A stretch of DNA of 64,000 nucleotides from Pseudomonas sp. (GTDB lineage: Bacteria; Pseudomonadota; Gammaproteobacteria; Pseudomonadales; Pseudomonadaceae), in the NCBI GenBank assembly GCA_030699825.1, contig JAUYKV010000045.1:20270-84269 (forward strand), in the 5' to 3' direction. Both the position numbers and the translations under genes were made by a program. Shown here piece by piece: positions 1 through 11,530 of the stretch (the stretch's first letter is position 1; each line of letters begins with the position of its first letter). The notes beneath the pieces are model-generated. The model was not told where the DNA came from, ran no database searches, and saw only the letters and a program-made list of their open reading frames with translations.

Positions 1-1502
1 AACGGATGGAAGGCGACCAGCTGCTCACGATAGATGGCCAGCTGTTCCTTCTCGCTGGGGAAGCGCTCCTTGATCATGAAGGGCACTTCGGTGCGGTACA
101 GGCCCACGCCCTCGGCACCGCGTTCCTGGGCGCGCTTCACATCGGCCAGCAGCCCGGTGTTGACCCACAGCGGCATGTGGTAACCGTCCAGCGTCTCGCA
201 CGGCAAGCCACGCAAGGCATCGAGGCCCTGGGTCAGCTGGCGCTCTTCCTCGACCACTTCGGCATACTGCTTGCGCAGCAGCTCGCTGGGGTTGGTGAAC
301 ACCTCGCCGTGGTAACCGTCGACGATCAGCTGGATACCGTCGATCTTCGAGTAGGGCAGATCGACCACTCCCATCACCGTGGGAATCCCCATGGCGCGGG
401 CGAAGATCGCCACATGCGAGTTGCCCGAGCCCTGCACCGAAACCAGGCCGACCAGCTTGCCTTCGGGCACCTCGCCGAGCATGGCCGGCGACAGTTCCTC
501 GCTGACCAGGATGCAGTTATCGGGATACACCAGGGTCTGCTGGCGGGCCTGTTGCAGGTAGGCGAGCAGGCGCCGACCGAGGTCCTTGACGTCGGAGGCG
601 CGCTCACGCAGGTAGGCGTCATCCATCAGTTCGAAGCGATTGATATGCTCGCTGATCACCTGGCGCAAGGCGCCCTGGGCCCACTGCCCGGTCTTGATCA
701 GCTTGACCACCTCGTTACCCAGGGCGGCGTCTTCCAGCATCATCAGGTAGACGTCGAACAATGCACGCTCTTCCGGGCGCAGCTGGCTGGCCATCTTCGC
801 CGACAAGGCGCGCATGTCGGTGCGCACGCCTTCCAGGGCAGTATTGAACAGCAGCAACTCGGCGGCGATGTCCTCGACGTGTTTGTCCGGCACCACTTCC
901 AGGTCGGCCGCCGGCAGCACCACCACGGCCGTACCCACGGCCGCACCGGGCGAGCCCGGCACGCCGATGAACTTGGCCTCCTGAATACCCTTGCCCTGCT
1001 TGCCCAGGCCACGGATCGAACCGGTCGCTTCGGCGTGCGCGATAACCCCGGCGAGCTGGGCGCTCATGGTCACCAGAAAGGCTTCTTCGCCCTCGTCGAA
1101 CTGGCGCCGCTCCTTTTGCTGGATCACCAGCACGCCCATCACCTTGCGGTGGTGGATGATCGGCGAGCCGAGGAAGGAGGCATAACGCTCCTCGCCGGTT
1201 TCGGCAAAGTAGCGGTAGCGCGGGTGCTCGGAGGCGTTCTCCAGATTGAGCGGCTCCTCGCGGGTGCCGACCAGGCCGACCAGGCCCTCGTTGGGCGCCA
1301 TGCTGACCTTGCCGATGGAGCGCTTGTTCAGGCCATCGGTGGCCATCAGCACGAAACGGTTGCTCTCCGGGTCGAGCAGGTAGACCGAGCAGACCTGACT
1401 GCCCATGGCCTCCTTGACCCGCTGCACGATGATGCCCAAGGCCGCCTTGAGATCCTTGGCGGCATTAACTTCCTGGACGATCTTGCGCAGCGTATTGAGC
1501 AT
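1..1502 (-). CDS. ptsP: PtsP, nitrogen-PTS phosphoenolpyruvate phosphotransferase (EI-Ntr), 3' part outside window
   Basis: First enzyme of the nitrogen-related PTS: it autophosphorylates with PEP and passes phosphate to NPr. The start is ATG at 1502 with N-terminus MLNTLRKIVQEVNAAKDLKA, followed by a GAF domain (about residues 20-165), which marks EI-Ntr rather than sugar-PTS enzyme I. The PTS-enzyme-I N-domain and swivelling phosphohistidine region follow. The frame is open to the window edge, so about 500 of some 760 residues are present and the PEP-binding barrel is mostly outside. It lies 19 bp after rppH in the same direction, the usual Pseudomonas pairing. The long plus-strand frame across it is a shadow. 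Confidence 0.95.
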   Translation of the reverse strand, partial: MLNTLRKIVQEVNAAKDLKAALGIIVQRVKEAMGSQVCSVYLLDPESNRFVLMATDGLNKRSIGKVSMAPNEGLVGLVGTREEPLNLENASEHPRYRYFAETGEERYASFLGSPIIHHRKVMGVLVIQQKERRQFDEGEEAFLVTMSAQLAGVIAHAEATGSIRGLGKQGKGIQEAKFIGVPGSPGAAVGTAVVVLPAADLEVVPDKHVEDIAAELLLFNTALEGVRTDMRALSAKMASQLRPEERALFDVYLMMLEDAALGNEVVKLIKTGQWAQGALRQVISEHINRFELMDDAYLRERASDVKDLGRRLLAYLQQARQQTLVYPDNCILVSEELSPAMLGEVPEGKLVGLVSVQGSGNSHVAIFARAMGIPTVMGVVDLPYSKIDGIQLIVDGYHGEVFTNPSELLRKQYAEVVEEERQLTQGLDALRGLPCETLDGYHMPLWVNTGLLADVKRAQERGAEGVGLYRTEVPFMIKERFPSEKEQLAIYREQLVAFHP

Positions 1503-1521
1503 GGCTCGGCTCTAGTCCGTA

Positions 1522-2001
1522 TCAGTCCCGCGCCAACAGGCGCGGGGCGAGTTCCTTGAGGGCGCGGCGATAAACCTCGCGCTTGAATGTGACCACCTGG
1601 CCCAACGGGTACCAGTAACTGACCCAGCGCCAGCCATCGAACTCGGGCTTGCCGGTCAGGTCCATGCGCACCCGCTGCTCGTCCGAGGTCAGACGCAGCA
1701 GGAACCACTTCTGTTTCTGGCCGATGCACAGCGGTTGACTGTGGGTGCGAACCAGACGCTGGGGCAGACGATACCTCAACCAACCCCGGGTGCAGGCGAG
1801 AATTTTCACATCCTGCTGTTCCAGGCCGACTTCCTCGTTGAGTTCGCGGTAGAGCGCTTCTTCCGGCGACTCAAAGTCGTTGATCCCGCCTTGCGGGAAC
1901 TGCCAGGCGTCCTGGTTTATCCGACGCGCCCAGAGCACCTGGCCGACATCATTGGTCAGAATGATGCCGACATTGGGGCGAAAACCATCAGGATCGATCA
2001 C
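1522..2001 (-). CDS. rppH: RppH/NudH, RNA pyrophosphohydrolase (Nudix)
   Basis: Removes pyrophosphate from 5'-triphosphorylated mRNA and so starts decay. The Nudix box is visible as [20 protein letters not shown], and QFPQGG precedes it. I chose the GTG at 2001 ([12 protein letters not shown]): it gives 159 residues, the length I remember for the P. aeruginosa protein, and has a GAGG ribosome-binding site about 9 bases upstream. An ATG 33 bases upstream would add 11 non-conserved residues. It precedes ptsP and is divergent from the HAD gene. Confidence 0.93.
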   Translation of the reverse strand: MIDPDGFRPNVGIILTNDVGQVLWARRINQDAWQFPQGGINDFESPEEALYRELNEEVGLEQQDVKILACTRGWLRYRLPQRLVRTHSQPLCIGQKQKWFLLRLTSDEQRVRMDLTGKPEFDGWRWVSYWYPLGQVVTFKREVYRRALKELAPRLLARD

Positions 2002-2139
2002 GGCGCACAACCTCGTAAACGCATGTTTCGGCATTGTTCCACAAAGGTCGCGACAGCAGCAACGCGAGCACCCGAATGGGCAGGCCGGATAAAAGTCGTT
2101 ATCCTGACGCCCCTCCTAGGTTTTGATGAAAGGTGCCGC

Positions 2140-2793
2140 GTGCGTCTGGCTTTATTCGATCTCGACAACACCCTGCTCGGCGGCGACAGCGACCACGCCT
2201 GGGGCGATTACCTGTGTGAGCGCGGCATTCTCGATGGCGCGGCCTACAAGGCGCGCAACGACCAGTTCTACCAGGACTACCTGGCCGGTCGCCTGGACAT
2301 CCGCGACTACCTGAACTTCAGCCTGGCGATCCTCGGCCGCAGCGAGATGGCGCAACTCGAGCAGTGGCATCGCGAATTCATGCGCGACTGCGTCGAACCG
2401 ATCATTCTGGCCAAGGGCGAAGCCCTGCTCGAGGAACACCGCGCCGCCGGCGACAAGCTGTTGATCATCACCGCCACCAACCGCTTCGTCACCGCGCCTA
2501 TTGCCGCACGCCTGGGCGTAGACACCCTGCTGGCCACCGAATGCGAGATGGCCGACGGTCGCTACACCGGGCGCACCACCGACGTGCCCTGCTTCAAGGA
2601 AGGCAAGGTCACCCGCCTCAACCGCTGGCTCGCAGAAACCGGTTTGAGCCTGGCCGACAGCTGCTTCTACAGCGACTCGATGAACGACCTGGCGCTGCTG
2701 GAACAAGTCAGCCACCCGGTGGCCGTCGACCCCGACCCGAAGCTGCGCAGCGAAGCCGAGCAACGCGGCTGGCCGATTATTTCCCTGCGCTGA
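2140..2793 (+). CDS. HAD-superfamily hydrolase, IB subfamily (SerB-like)
   Basis: Probable phosphatase of 217 residues; substrate unknown. HAD motif I is FDLDNTLL at the N-terminus, motif II is the Thr in IITATNRF, and motif III/IV is [10 protein letters not shown] near residue 180. A cap domain lies between. The GTG start at 2140 places [15 protein letters not shown] at the N-terminus, as in close Pseudomonas relatives; longer upstream frames run into the rppH 5' region. The order HAD - rppH - ptsP is a conserved Pseudomonas neighbourhood, divergent at rppH. Confidence 0.88.
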   Translation: MRLALFDLDNTLLGGDSDHAWGDYLCERGILDGAAYKARNDQFYQDYLAGRLDIRDYLNFSLAILGRSEMAQLEQWHREFMRDCVEPIILAKGEALLEEHRAAGDKLLIITATNRFVTAPIAARLGVDTLLATECEMADGRYTGRTTDVPCFKEGKVTRLNRWLAETGLSLADSCFYSDSMNDLALLEQVSHPVAVDPDPKLRSEAEQRGWPIISLR

Positions 2794-2874
2794 TCGTTAA
2801 CCGCCGCCGAGCAGCCCTGCAGGCTGCAATCGCCGTGGGCGCGCCGTCTATAAGAATGTTGCACGCCCGCAGTT

Positions 2875-3072
2875 GTAGCCCGGATAAGCGCCAGCGCAAT
2901 CCGGGACCGGTTAGGTGGATGATGCGGACCTCACAGGTAGACATAGGCGTTACGCGGACAAGGATGGATGGTCCCGATTGACCTCACAATGAAGCTTCGT
3001 AGCCCGGATGCAATCCGGGGCGGTGCTGTAGGCGCCAATTTCCCCGGATTGCGCCAAGGCTTATCCGGGCTA
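2875..3072. repeat. REP-like palindromic repeat pair (GTAGCCCGGAT family)
   Basis: Between the HAD stop and the convergent DUF2269 stop there are three related units. A unit reading GTAGCCCGGATAAGCG, ending in CAATCCGGG, lies at 2875-2905. A short unit GTAGCCCGGATGCAATCCGG starts at 3000. The inverted complement of the first unit ends with TTATCCGGGCTAC at 3072. The same family recurs at 62552-62609. It probably acts as an intergenic REP/BIME-type element at a convergent gene end. No gene is seen in 2794-3088. Confidence 0.8.
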
Positions 3073-3088
3073 CAGAGCGCCTGCCCCG

Positions 3089-3529
3089 TCAGGCCGGTTT
3101 GGCGCCCATCAGGCCCATGATCACCAGCAACAACAGGACAATCAGCCCGGCATAGGTGGCGGTGAAACCCAACAGACGACTGGAGGCCGGCGTTGCGCCG
3201 AGTGCCTGCCAGGCGGCCAGGCGGCCGGCGAGCAACAGGCCGAAGAGCATCATCAGCGCGAACAGGATGCTGCCGAGCAGCAGCCAGGTCTGCCCCAACG
3301 GCCAACCCACAATATCCACCAGGGCCCAGCCACTGACCGGCAAGCTCAACGCCAGCACGCCCAGCAGCGGCAGGCTGATCATCCGGGTGCGGCGCAGCTT
3401 GCGCTGCAGGATGGCCGCATCGCCGCCGCGCCGGGCCTTCCACAACATGAAGATATGCACCAGCACGCCGAGCAGCAGGAGGATGGCAGGCAGGCTGTGG
3501 GCGATGCGCAGTAGCAGGTATTGATCCAT
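3089..3529 (-). CDS. DUF2269-family integral membrane protein
   Basis: A 146-residue protein with four hydrophobic segments (about residues 5-27, 48-72, 80-102 and 120-142) and few charged loops, matching the DUF2269 membrane family by length and topology. Function is not established. The start is ATG 3529 (MDQYLLLRIAHSLPAILLLL); upstream in-frame codons lack hydrophobic or conserved sequence. It lies between ilvA and the HAD gene. I see no metal-binding motif beyond isolated His residues in the first two helices (RIAH, VHIF). Confidence 0.75.
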   Translation of the reverse strand: MDQYLLLRIAHSLPAILLLLGVLVHIFMLWKARRGGDAAILQRKLRRTRMISLPLLGVLALSLPVSGWALVDIVGWPLGQTWLLLGSILFALMMLFGLLLAGRLAAWQALGATPASSRLLGFTATYAGLIVLLLLVIMGLMGAKPA

Positions 3530-3645
3530 AACGGCTGTGTTCTCTGTCGGATTATCGACGCAATAGGTCGTTGAGCAATGGCATAGGCCGGGCGAGGCAG
3601 AATGCAACGCCGCACGGCCGCATAGAGTGCAGTCCCGGCAACCGA

Positions 3646-5160
3646 TCAGCCAAGAAAAAGTGTGTAAGCCGGATTGTCGCTCTCATCCCAGTACGGATAA
3701 CCGATCGCGTCCAGCGCTGCCGGCACCAGATGGCGCTCGGCCTCCGGCACTTGCAGACCGGCGACCACCCGGCCATCGGCGGCACCGTGGTTGCGGTAAT
3801 GGAACATCGAGATATTCCAGCGCCCGCCGAGTTTCTGCAGGAAGTTGAACAAGGCGCCTGGCCGCTCGGGAAACTCGAAACGGAACACCACCTCGTCGCG
3901 CACCCGCGCCGCATGGCCGCCGACCATATGACGGATGTGCAGCTTGGCCAGTTCGTTATCGGTCAGGTCGACCACCGGGAAGCCGTGGCCACGCAAGCTC
4001 TCGACCAGCGCCGCGCGCGGGTCGTTTTCCGGGTGGGTCTGCACGCCGACGAAGATGTGCGCTTCCTTGTCGGTGTGATAGCGGTAGTTGAACTCGGTGA
4101 TCTGGCGCTTGCCGATCGCCTCGCAGAAGGCCTTGAAGCTGCCTGGCTGCTCGGGAATGGTCACGGCGATGATCGCCTCGCGCTTCTCGCCCAACTCGGC
4201 GCGCTCGGCGACATTACGCAGGCGGTCGAAGTTGACGTTGGCGCCCGAATCGATGCCCACCAGCACCTGGCCGCTGCAACCTTCGCGCTCGACGTACTTC
4301 TTGATCCCGGCCACGCTCAGGGCGCCGGCCGGCTCGGTGATCGAGCGGGTGTCGTCGTAGATGTCCTTGATCGCCGCGCAGATCTCGTCGGTGCTGACGG
4401 TGATCACCTCGTCGACATGCAGGCGGCAGACATCGAAGGTGTACTGGCCAATCTGCGCCACCGCGACGCCGTCGGCGAACAGCCCGACCTGTGGCAATAC
4501 CACCCGCTCGCCGGCGGCCATGGCCGCCTGCAGGCAGTTGGAATCGTCCGGTTCGACGCCGATGATCTTGATTTCCGGGCGCAGGTATTTGACATAGGCA
4601 GCGATGCCGGCGATCAGACCGCCGCCGCCCACCGGGACGAAGATCGCATCCAGCTGGCCCGGCTGCTGACGGAGGATTTCCATGGCCACCGTGCCCTGGC
4701 CGGCGATGGTGTGCGGGTCGTCATAGGGATGGATATAGATGTAGCCCTTCTCCTCCACCAGCTTCAGCGAATAGGCCAGCGCCTCGGGAAAACTGTCGCC
4801 GTGCAGCACCACCTTGCCGCCGCGCGAACGCACGCCCTGGACCTTGATCTCCGGGGTGGTCTTGGGCATCACGATGGTGGCCTTGACCCCCAGCACCTTG
4901 GCGGCCAGGGCCAGGCCCTGGGCGTGGTTGCCGGCAGAGGCGGTGACCACACCACGCGCGCGCTCCTCGGCCGAGAGCTGCGCCAGCTTGTTGTAGGCGC
5001 CGCGAATCTTGAACGAGTACACCGGCTGCAGGTCTTCGCGCTTGAGCATAATCTGGTTGCCCAGACGCTCGGACAGTTGGTTGGCGGCTTGCAGCGGAGT
5101 TTCCACCGCGACGTCGTAGACGCGCGAGGTGAGGATCATCTTGACGTACTGTTCGAGCAT
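3646..5160 (-). CDS. ilvA: IlvA, biosynthetic threonine dehydratase
   Basis: PLP enzyme converting L-threonine to 2-oxobutanoate, the first step of isoleucine synthesis; 504 residues, full length. The PLP lysine is in YSFKIRGAYNKL (about residue 50). The glycine loop GGGGLIAG is near residue 180. The C-terminal half (about 325-500) holds two ACT-like regulatory domains (EQPGSFKAFCEAIG and FPERPGALFNFLQKLGG), so feedback inhibition by isoleucine is expected. Starts at ATG 5160. In P. aeruginosa, as I remember it, rpiA lies divergently next to ilvA; here a TetR gene follows instead. Confidence 0.96.
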   Translation of the reverse strand: MLEQYVKMILTSRVYDVAVETPLQAANQLSERLGNQIMLKREDLQPVYSFKIRGAYNKLAQLSAEERARGVVTASAGNHAQGLALAAKVLGVKATIVMPKTTPEIKVQGVRSRGGKVVLHGDSFPEALAYSLKLVEEKGYIYIHPYDDPHTIAGQGTVAMEILRQQPGQLDAIFVPVGGGGLIAGIAAYVKYLRPEIKIIGVEPDDSNCLQAAMAAGERVVLPQVGLFADGVAVAQIGQYTFDVCRLHVDEVITVSTDEICAAIKDIYDDTRSITEPAGALSVAGIKKYVEREGCSGQVLVGIDSGANVNFDRLRNVAERAELGEKREAIIAVTIPEQPGSFKAFCEAIGKRQITEFNYRYHTDKEAHIFVGVQTHPENDPRAALVESLRGHGFPVVDLTDNELAKLHIRHMVGGHAARVRDEVVFRFEFPERPGALFNFLQKLGGRWNISMFHYRNHGAADGRVVAGLQVPEAERHLVPAALDAIGYPYWDESDNPAYTLFLG

Positions 5161-5285
5161 GGCGTTATCGCAGGCGGCTTTTCGAGGGAGTCAGCGAGTC
5201 TACCCCAGGCTCGCGCCGAACGACCATACGAAGCCCGCGGTTTTGCCGCCTGACGCCGCAGTCGGACGATGATCCGCCGCAGTGA

Positions 5286-7610
<2,325 letters not shown>

Positions 7611-7618
7611 ATAGACCG

Positions 7619-7784
7619 CAGGGTGGGTCGGGCCGCGCAGGTTAGCCGCGCAGCGCGTGTAACCCACCATTGCTGACGACAGGTATTTTTCTGTCGCCCC
7701 GATTGCTGCTTGGTGGGTTACGCGCCGCGCAGAAACCGTAGTGAGCCATGGCTCAATGGCTTGCGACGCTAACCCACCCTACGA
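7619..7784. repeat. imperfect inverted-repeat element between ahcY and metF
   Basis: The segment starts with GCAGGGTGGGT and ends with ACCCACCCTACG. Inner copies GTAACCCACCA and TTGGTGGGTTACGCGC each flank GC-rich arms (CGCGCAG). It fills almost all of the ahcY-metF gap and has no ORF. It looks like a chromosomal repeat of the GTGGGTTA type common in pseudomonads, and could act as a terminator or mRNA-stability structure. The metF ribosome-binding region lies just after it. Confidence 0.7.
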
Positions 7785-7799
7785 ATGTGGAAACTCTTT

Positions 7800-8645
7800 A
7801 TGAGCCAAGAACGCCGTTACAGCTTCGAGTTCTTCCCTGCCAAGACCGATGCCGGGCATGAAAAACTGTTGACCACCGCGCGCCAGCTGGCCGCCTACCA
7901 GCCGGACTTCTTCTCCTGCACCTACGGTGCCGGCGGTTCGACCCGCGACCGCACCCTGAATACCGTGCTGCAGCTGAATAACGAGGTGGGCGTGAGCACG
8001 GCGCCGCACCTGTCCTGTGTCGGCGATTCCAAGGCCGAGCTGCGCGAGCTGCTGAACCTGTACCGCACTGCCGGGATCGAGCGCATCGTCGCCCTGCGTG
8101 GCGACCTGCCTTCCGGCATGGGCATGGCCAGCGGCGAACTGCGCTACGCCAACGAACTGGTCAGCTTCATCCGCGAAGAGACCGGCGATCACTTCCACAT
8201 CGAAATCGCCGCCTACCCGGAGATGCATCCGCAGGCGCGCAACTTCGAGGACGACATCGCCAATTTCGTGCGCAAGGCCAAGGCCGGCGCCAGCAGCGCG
8301 ATCACCCAGTACTTCTTCAACGCCGACAGCTACTTCTACTTCGTCGAGCGGGTGCGCAAGCTGGGCGTGGATATTCCGGTAGTGCCGGGGATCATGCCGA
8401 TCACCAACTACAGCAAGCTGGCGCGCTTCTCCGACGCCTGTGGCGCCGAGATCCCGCGCTGGGTGCGCAAGCAACTGGAGGCCTATGGCGACGACAGCGA
8501 CAGCATCCGCGCCTTCGGCGAGCAGGTGATCAGCGAAATGTGCGAGCGCCTGCTGCAGGGCGGCGCGCCGGGCCTGCACTTCTACAGCATGAACCAGGCA
8601 GAACCGAGCCTGGCTATCTGGAACAACCTCAAACTGCCGCGTTGA
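7800..8645 (+). CDS. metF: MetF, methylenetetrahydrofolate reductase
   Basis: Reduces 5,10-methylene-THF to 5-methyl-THF for methionine synthesis. 281 residues from ATG 7800 (MSQERRYSFEFFPAKTDAGH), full length for bacterial MetF. The barrel motifs FEFFPAKT (with the catalytic Glu) and ALRGDLPSGMG are present, followed by the flavin-contact region ISAITQYFF-like (SSAITQYFFNAD). A GTG/ATG 15 bases upstream would add MWKLF and is less likely. It follows ahcY, linking SAH recycling to methyl supply. Confidence 0.97.
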   Translation: MSQERRYSFEFFPAKTDAGHEKLLTTARQLAAYQPDFFSCTYGAGGSTRDRTLNTVLQLNNEVGVSTAPHLSCVGDSKAELRELLNLYRTAGIERIVALRGDLPSGMGMASGELRYANELVSFIREETGDHFHIEIAAYPEMHPQARNFEDDIANFVRKAKAGASSAITQYFFNADSYFYFVERVRKLGVDIPVVPGIMPITNYSKLARFSDACGAEIPRWVRKQLEAYGDDSDSIRAFGEQVISEMCERLLQGGAPGLHFYSMNQAEPSLAIWNNLKLPR

Positions 8646-8672
8646 CAGCAGCGCCGAGGATTTTCCGCATGA

Positions 8673-8704
8673 TGCCTCCACCGGCCTGACTGCGTGTGGA
8701 GGCA
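8673..8704 (+). terminator. hairpin after metF, possible terminator
   Basis: An 8-bp perfect stem TGCCTCCA (8673-8680) / TGGAGGCA (8697-8704) with a 16-base loop, 28 bases past the metF stop. There is no T-run after it, so it may be a stability hairpin rather than an intrinsic terminator. The rest of 8646-8889 shows no gene. Confidence 0.35.
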
Positions 8705-8889
8705 GATGCCAGGTCATAGCTTCGCGCCAGCGACGCTTGCTACCTGCAGCCTGTTAGGCTGATGGCAAACGCAACCAGCCCCAGCAGCATCGTCAGGCCG
8801 GGGCAACCGCTGCCGCACTGCCGACACCCTCTTTTGACCGCGCCTGGCCATGTATGGCCTGAGCGGCATGACAACCATGGAGCGCCGCA

Positions 8890-10263
8890 ATGGCCACAAG
8901 AAAAACCATCAACGCCACCGTGACCCCCAAGGGCAGCCTGGAAACCCTGTCACAGTGCGAGGTGCAACAACTGCGCGAGACCGGCTCCGGCAGCGTCTAC
9001 GCACTGTTCCGCCAGTGCGCCCTGGCGATCCTCAACACCGGTTCGCACAGCGACAACGCCAAGACCATCCTCGAAGCCTACCCGGACTTCGAGATCCTCA
9101 TCCATCAACAGGATCGCGGCATTCGCCTGGAACTGATCAACGCGCCGGCCGACGCCTTCGTCGACGGCGAAATGATCGCCAGCACCCGGGAAATGCTGTT
9201 CAGCGCCCTGCGCGATATCGTCTATACGCAGAGCGAACTGGAAAACAAGCGGGTCGATTTCAGCAGCTCGAAGGGCATCACCGACTATGTCTTTCACCTG
9301 CTGCGCAACGCTCGCACCCTGCGCGCCGGCGTGGAGCCGAAAATAGTGGTGTGCTGGGGCGGCCACTCGATCAGCACCGAAGAGTACAAATACACCAAGG
9401 TCGTCGGCCATGAACTGGGCCTGCGCGGCCTGGATATCTGCACCGGCTGCGGCCCCGGGGTGATGAAGGGGCCGATGAAAGGCGCGACCATCTCCCACGC
9501 CAAGCAGCGTATTGTCGGTGGGCGCTACCTGGGGCTGACCGAGCCGGGCATCATCGCCGCCGAAGCGCCCAATCCGATCGTCAACGAACTGGTGATCCTG
9601 CCGGACATCGAGAAGCGCCTGGAGGCCTTTGTCCGCGTCGGCCATGGCATCATCATCTTCCCCGGCGGCGCCGGCACCGCCGAAGAGCTGCTGTATTTCC
9701 TCGGCATCCTGATGCACCCGGCCAACCAGGACCTGCCCTTCCCGCTGATCATGACCGGGCCGAAGAAAGCCGCGCCCTACATCGAGCAGCTGCATGAATT
9801 CATCGGCGCCACCCTCGGCCCGCAAGCGCAGCAGCGCTGCAAAATCATCATCAACGACCCGAGCCAGGTGGCCCGGGAGATGGCGCAAGGCATCCAGGAG
9901 GTCACGCAGTACCGGCGCAAGCAGAATGACGCCTTCCACTTCAACTGGTTGCTGACGATCGACGAGCACTTCCAGCACCCCTTCGAACCGACCCACGAGA
10001 ACATGGCCAGCCTCAAGCTGACCCGCAACCAGCCGGTGCATGAACTGGCCGCGCATTTGCGCCGTGCGTTCTCCGGCATTGTCGCCGGCAACGTCAAAGA
10101 CAAGGGCATCCGCCGGATTGAACAGCACGGTCCCTACGAGATCACCGGCGACCAGGACATCATGCAGCCGCTGGATCGCCTGCTGCAGGCCTTTGTCGAC
10201 CAGCATCGGATGAAGCTGCCGGGCAACACGGCCTACGTGCCCTGCTACAAACTGGTGACCTGA
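8890..10263 (+). CDS. ppnN: PpnN (YgdH), nucleotide 5'-monophosphate nucleosidase
   Basis: 457 residues, matching the YgdH/PpnN family that cleaves nucleoside monophosphates to base plus ribose 5-phosphate and is stimulated by (p)ppGpp in E. coli. The central LOG-like Rossmann domain carries GCGPGVMKGPMKGA (about 195-210) and the signature FPGGAGTAEELL (about 255). The N-terminal family domain (about 1-120) and a C-terminal region after about 350 complete the expected architecture. Start is ATG 8890, with GGAG 8 bases upstream. It appears monocistronic. Confidence 0.93.
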   Translation: MATRKTINATVTPKGSLETLSQCEVQQLRETGSGSVYALFRQCALAILNTGSHSDNAKTILEAYPDFEILIHQQDRGIRLELINAPADAFVDGEMIASTREMLFSALRDIVYTQSELENKRVDFSSSKGITDYVFHLLRNARTLRAGVEPKIVVCWGGHSISTEEYKYTKVVGHELGLRGLDICTGCGPGVMKGPMKGATISHAKQRIVGGRYLGLTEPGIIAAEAPNPIVNELVILPDIEKRLEAFVRVGHGIIIFPGGAGTAEELLYFLGILMHPANQDLPFPLIMTGPKKAAPYIEQLHEFIGATLGPQAQQRCKIIINDPSQVAREMAQGIQEVTQYRRKQNDAFHFNWLLTIDEHFQHPFEPTHENMASLKLTRNQPVHELAAHLRRAFSGIVAGNVKDKGIRRIEQHGPYEITGDQDIMQPLDRLLQAFVDQHRMKLPGNTAYVPCYKLVT

Positions 10264-10380
10264 ACAGGTTCATCGCGCCCTCCGCGGAAGGCGCGATGCC
10301 CCTTGGTGTTGTGAACTCAGCACGCGAATTAGACCATCGGACCGCTTTGCAGCGCCGGGCTGCCCGCGTAATCTGGCGCA

Positions 10381-11172
10381 ATGTCATTATTCCAACGCCA
10401 ATTAATCGCCGCACTGCTGTTCGCCTGCCTCAGCCTCGCGGCCCAGGCTCAGCCGCTGCGCATTGTCAGCGAAGCCTGGCCGCCCTATATCCATGACGAC
10501 AACGGCGTCCTGCGCGGCCTTGATTACGAAGCCGCGCACACCGTCCTGCAACGTCTGGGCGTCGAGGTCGAATGGCAAATGCTGCCGTGGCGGCGCTGCC
10601 TGATGGCAATGGAACAGGGTCAGGCCGACGGCATCCTCGGCGTCTTCCACACCCCGGAGCGCGAAGCCTCGATGCTGTTTGCCGACGAGCCACTGTCACA
10701 GGTCGAGCTCGTGCTGTTCTACGCCAAGACCAACCCCCATCCCTTTCACCGCCTCGCCGATCTGCGCGGGCTGAAAATCGGCGTTTCCGCCGGCTACTGG
10801 TACAGCGACCGGGCCTTTCGTGAATCCACCCTGTTCACCCGTGAGTCGGCACCCAGCCACGTGGCCAACTTCGGCAAGCTGGTGCGCAAACGGGTCGACC
10901 TGGTGATCAACGACCGCCGTGGCGGCCACTTCGCCCTGGCCCAGGCCGGCCTGGACAAGCAGGTCCGTCAGCATCCGCGGGTCATCAGTCGCGACCGTAT
11001 GTACCTGGGACTGCGCCGCGATGCCGGACTTGAGCAGCTGGCCCGGCGCTTCGCCAACGAACTGCGCCGTTTCAAGCGCGAGCCGGCCTATGCAGCCCTG
11101 CAAGCACGCTACGACGACCCGGCTCACGCCCGACTGGCAGGCGACCCATCGAACCAGTCGGCAAACCATTAA
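10381..11172 (+). CDS. periplasmic solute-binding protein, family 3
   Basis: 263 residues. A cleavable signal peptide (residues 1-22, ending LSLAAQAQ) precedes an SBP_bac_3 fold beginning PLRIVSEAWPPYIHDDNG. Features are the typical Asp/Arg-rich ligand region (GQADGILGVFHTPEREASM) and the second lobe (LRGLKIGVSAGYWY). No permease or ATPase genes are adjacent, so it is an orphan binding protein; it may act alone or in sensing. The ligand is not predictable, although the family often binds amino acids. Confidence 0.83.
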   Translation: MSLFQRQLIAALLFACLSLAAQAQPLRIVSEAWPPYIHDDNGVLRGLDYEAAHTVLQRLGVEVEWQMLPWRRCLMAMEQGQADGILGVFHTPEREASMLFADEPLSQVELVLFYAKTNPHPFHRLADLRGLKIGVSAGYWYSDRAFRESTLFTRESAPSHVANFGKLVRKRVDLVINDRRGGHFALAQAGLDKQVRQHPRVISRDRMYLGLRRDAGLEQLARRFANELRRFKREPAYAALQARYDDPAHARLAGDPSNQSANH

Positions 11173-11203
11173 GCAGGCTAACGCTGCACAAGGGCATTGC
11201 TCT

Positions 11204-11381
11204 GAGGCTGGGAAAATATCGAAGGCCGTCGCGAGAGCGTCGTCGGGCGAGCGAAACAAGGCGCGCTCCGTGAAAACGAGGGAGTTTGGCGAGCCAAATG
11301 ACCGAAGTTTTTTGCGTAGCGCAACGCAGTTGCAGCCGCCCGGCGGCGGTCGCAGCAGGTAAGCGATTTTTTCTCAGCCTC
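11204..11381. mobile_element. 178-bp element with 18-bp terminal inverted repeats, upstream of rhlE
   Basis: Left end GAGGCTGGGAAAATATCG (11204-11221) and right end CGATTTTTTCTCAGCCTC (11364-11381) are inverted repeats matching at 16 of 18 positions. The interior has no coding frame. The right end runs into the sequence that supplies a putative -10 (TATACT) before rhlE. It resembles a non-autonomous MITE-like element, but no target duplication was found. The rest of the 11173-11530 gap has no gene. Confidence 0.5.
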
Positions 11382-11392
11382 TCTGTTATACT
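11364..11392 (+). promoter_or_regulatory. possible rhlE promoter at the right end of the repeat element
   Basis: TATACT at 11387-11392 is a good -10 hexamer. The sequence 17 bases upstream (CGATTT at 11364-11369) is a poor -35. If this is the promoter, the rhlE leader is about 130 nt. A long leader would be in keeping with autoregulated RNA-helicase genes, but that is inference. Confidence 0.35.
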
Positions 11393-11530
11393 CCGGCCTT
11401 CCCGCCAGGCTTGCGCCCGGATGCTAGTCCCCAGAGACCAGCAGTACCGGACGGGATTGCGCCCCCCAAGCGCGATTCAAGTCAGGCAATACACCCCATA
11501 GGGCCTCGCCCTCACTAAACAGGATTACTC

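Noticed and set aside
6..1559. Plus-strand frame of 517 codons at the left edge
   Set aside because: Antisense of ptsP, whose minus-strand translation gives clear EI-Ntr sequence.
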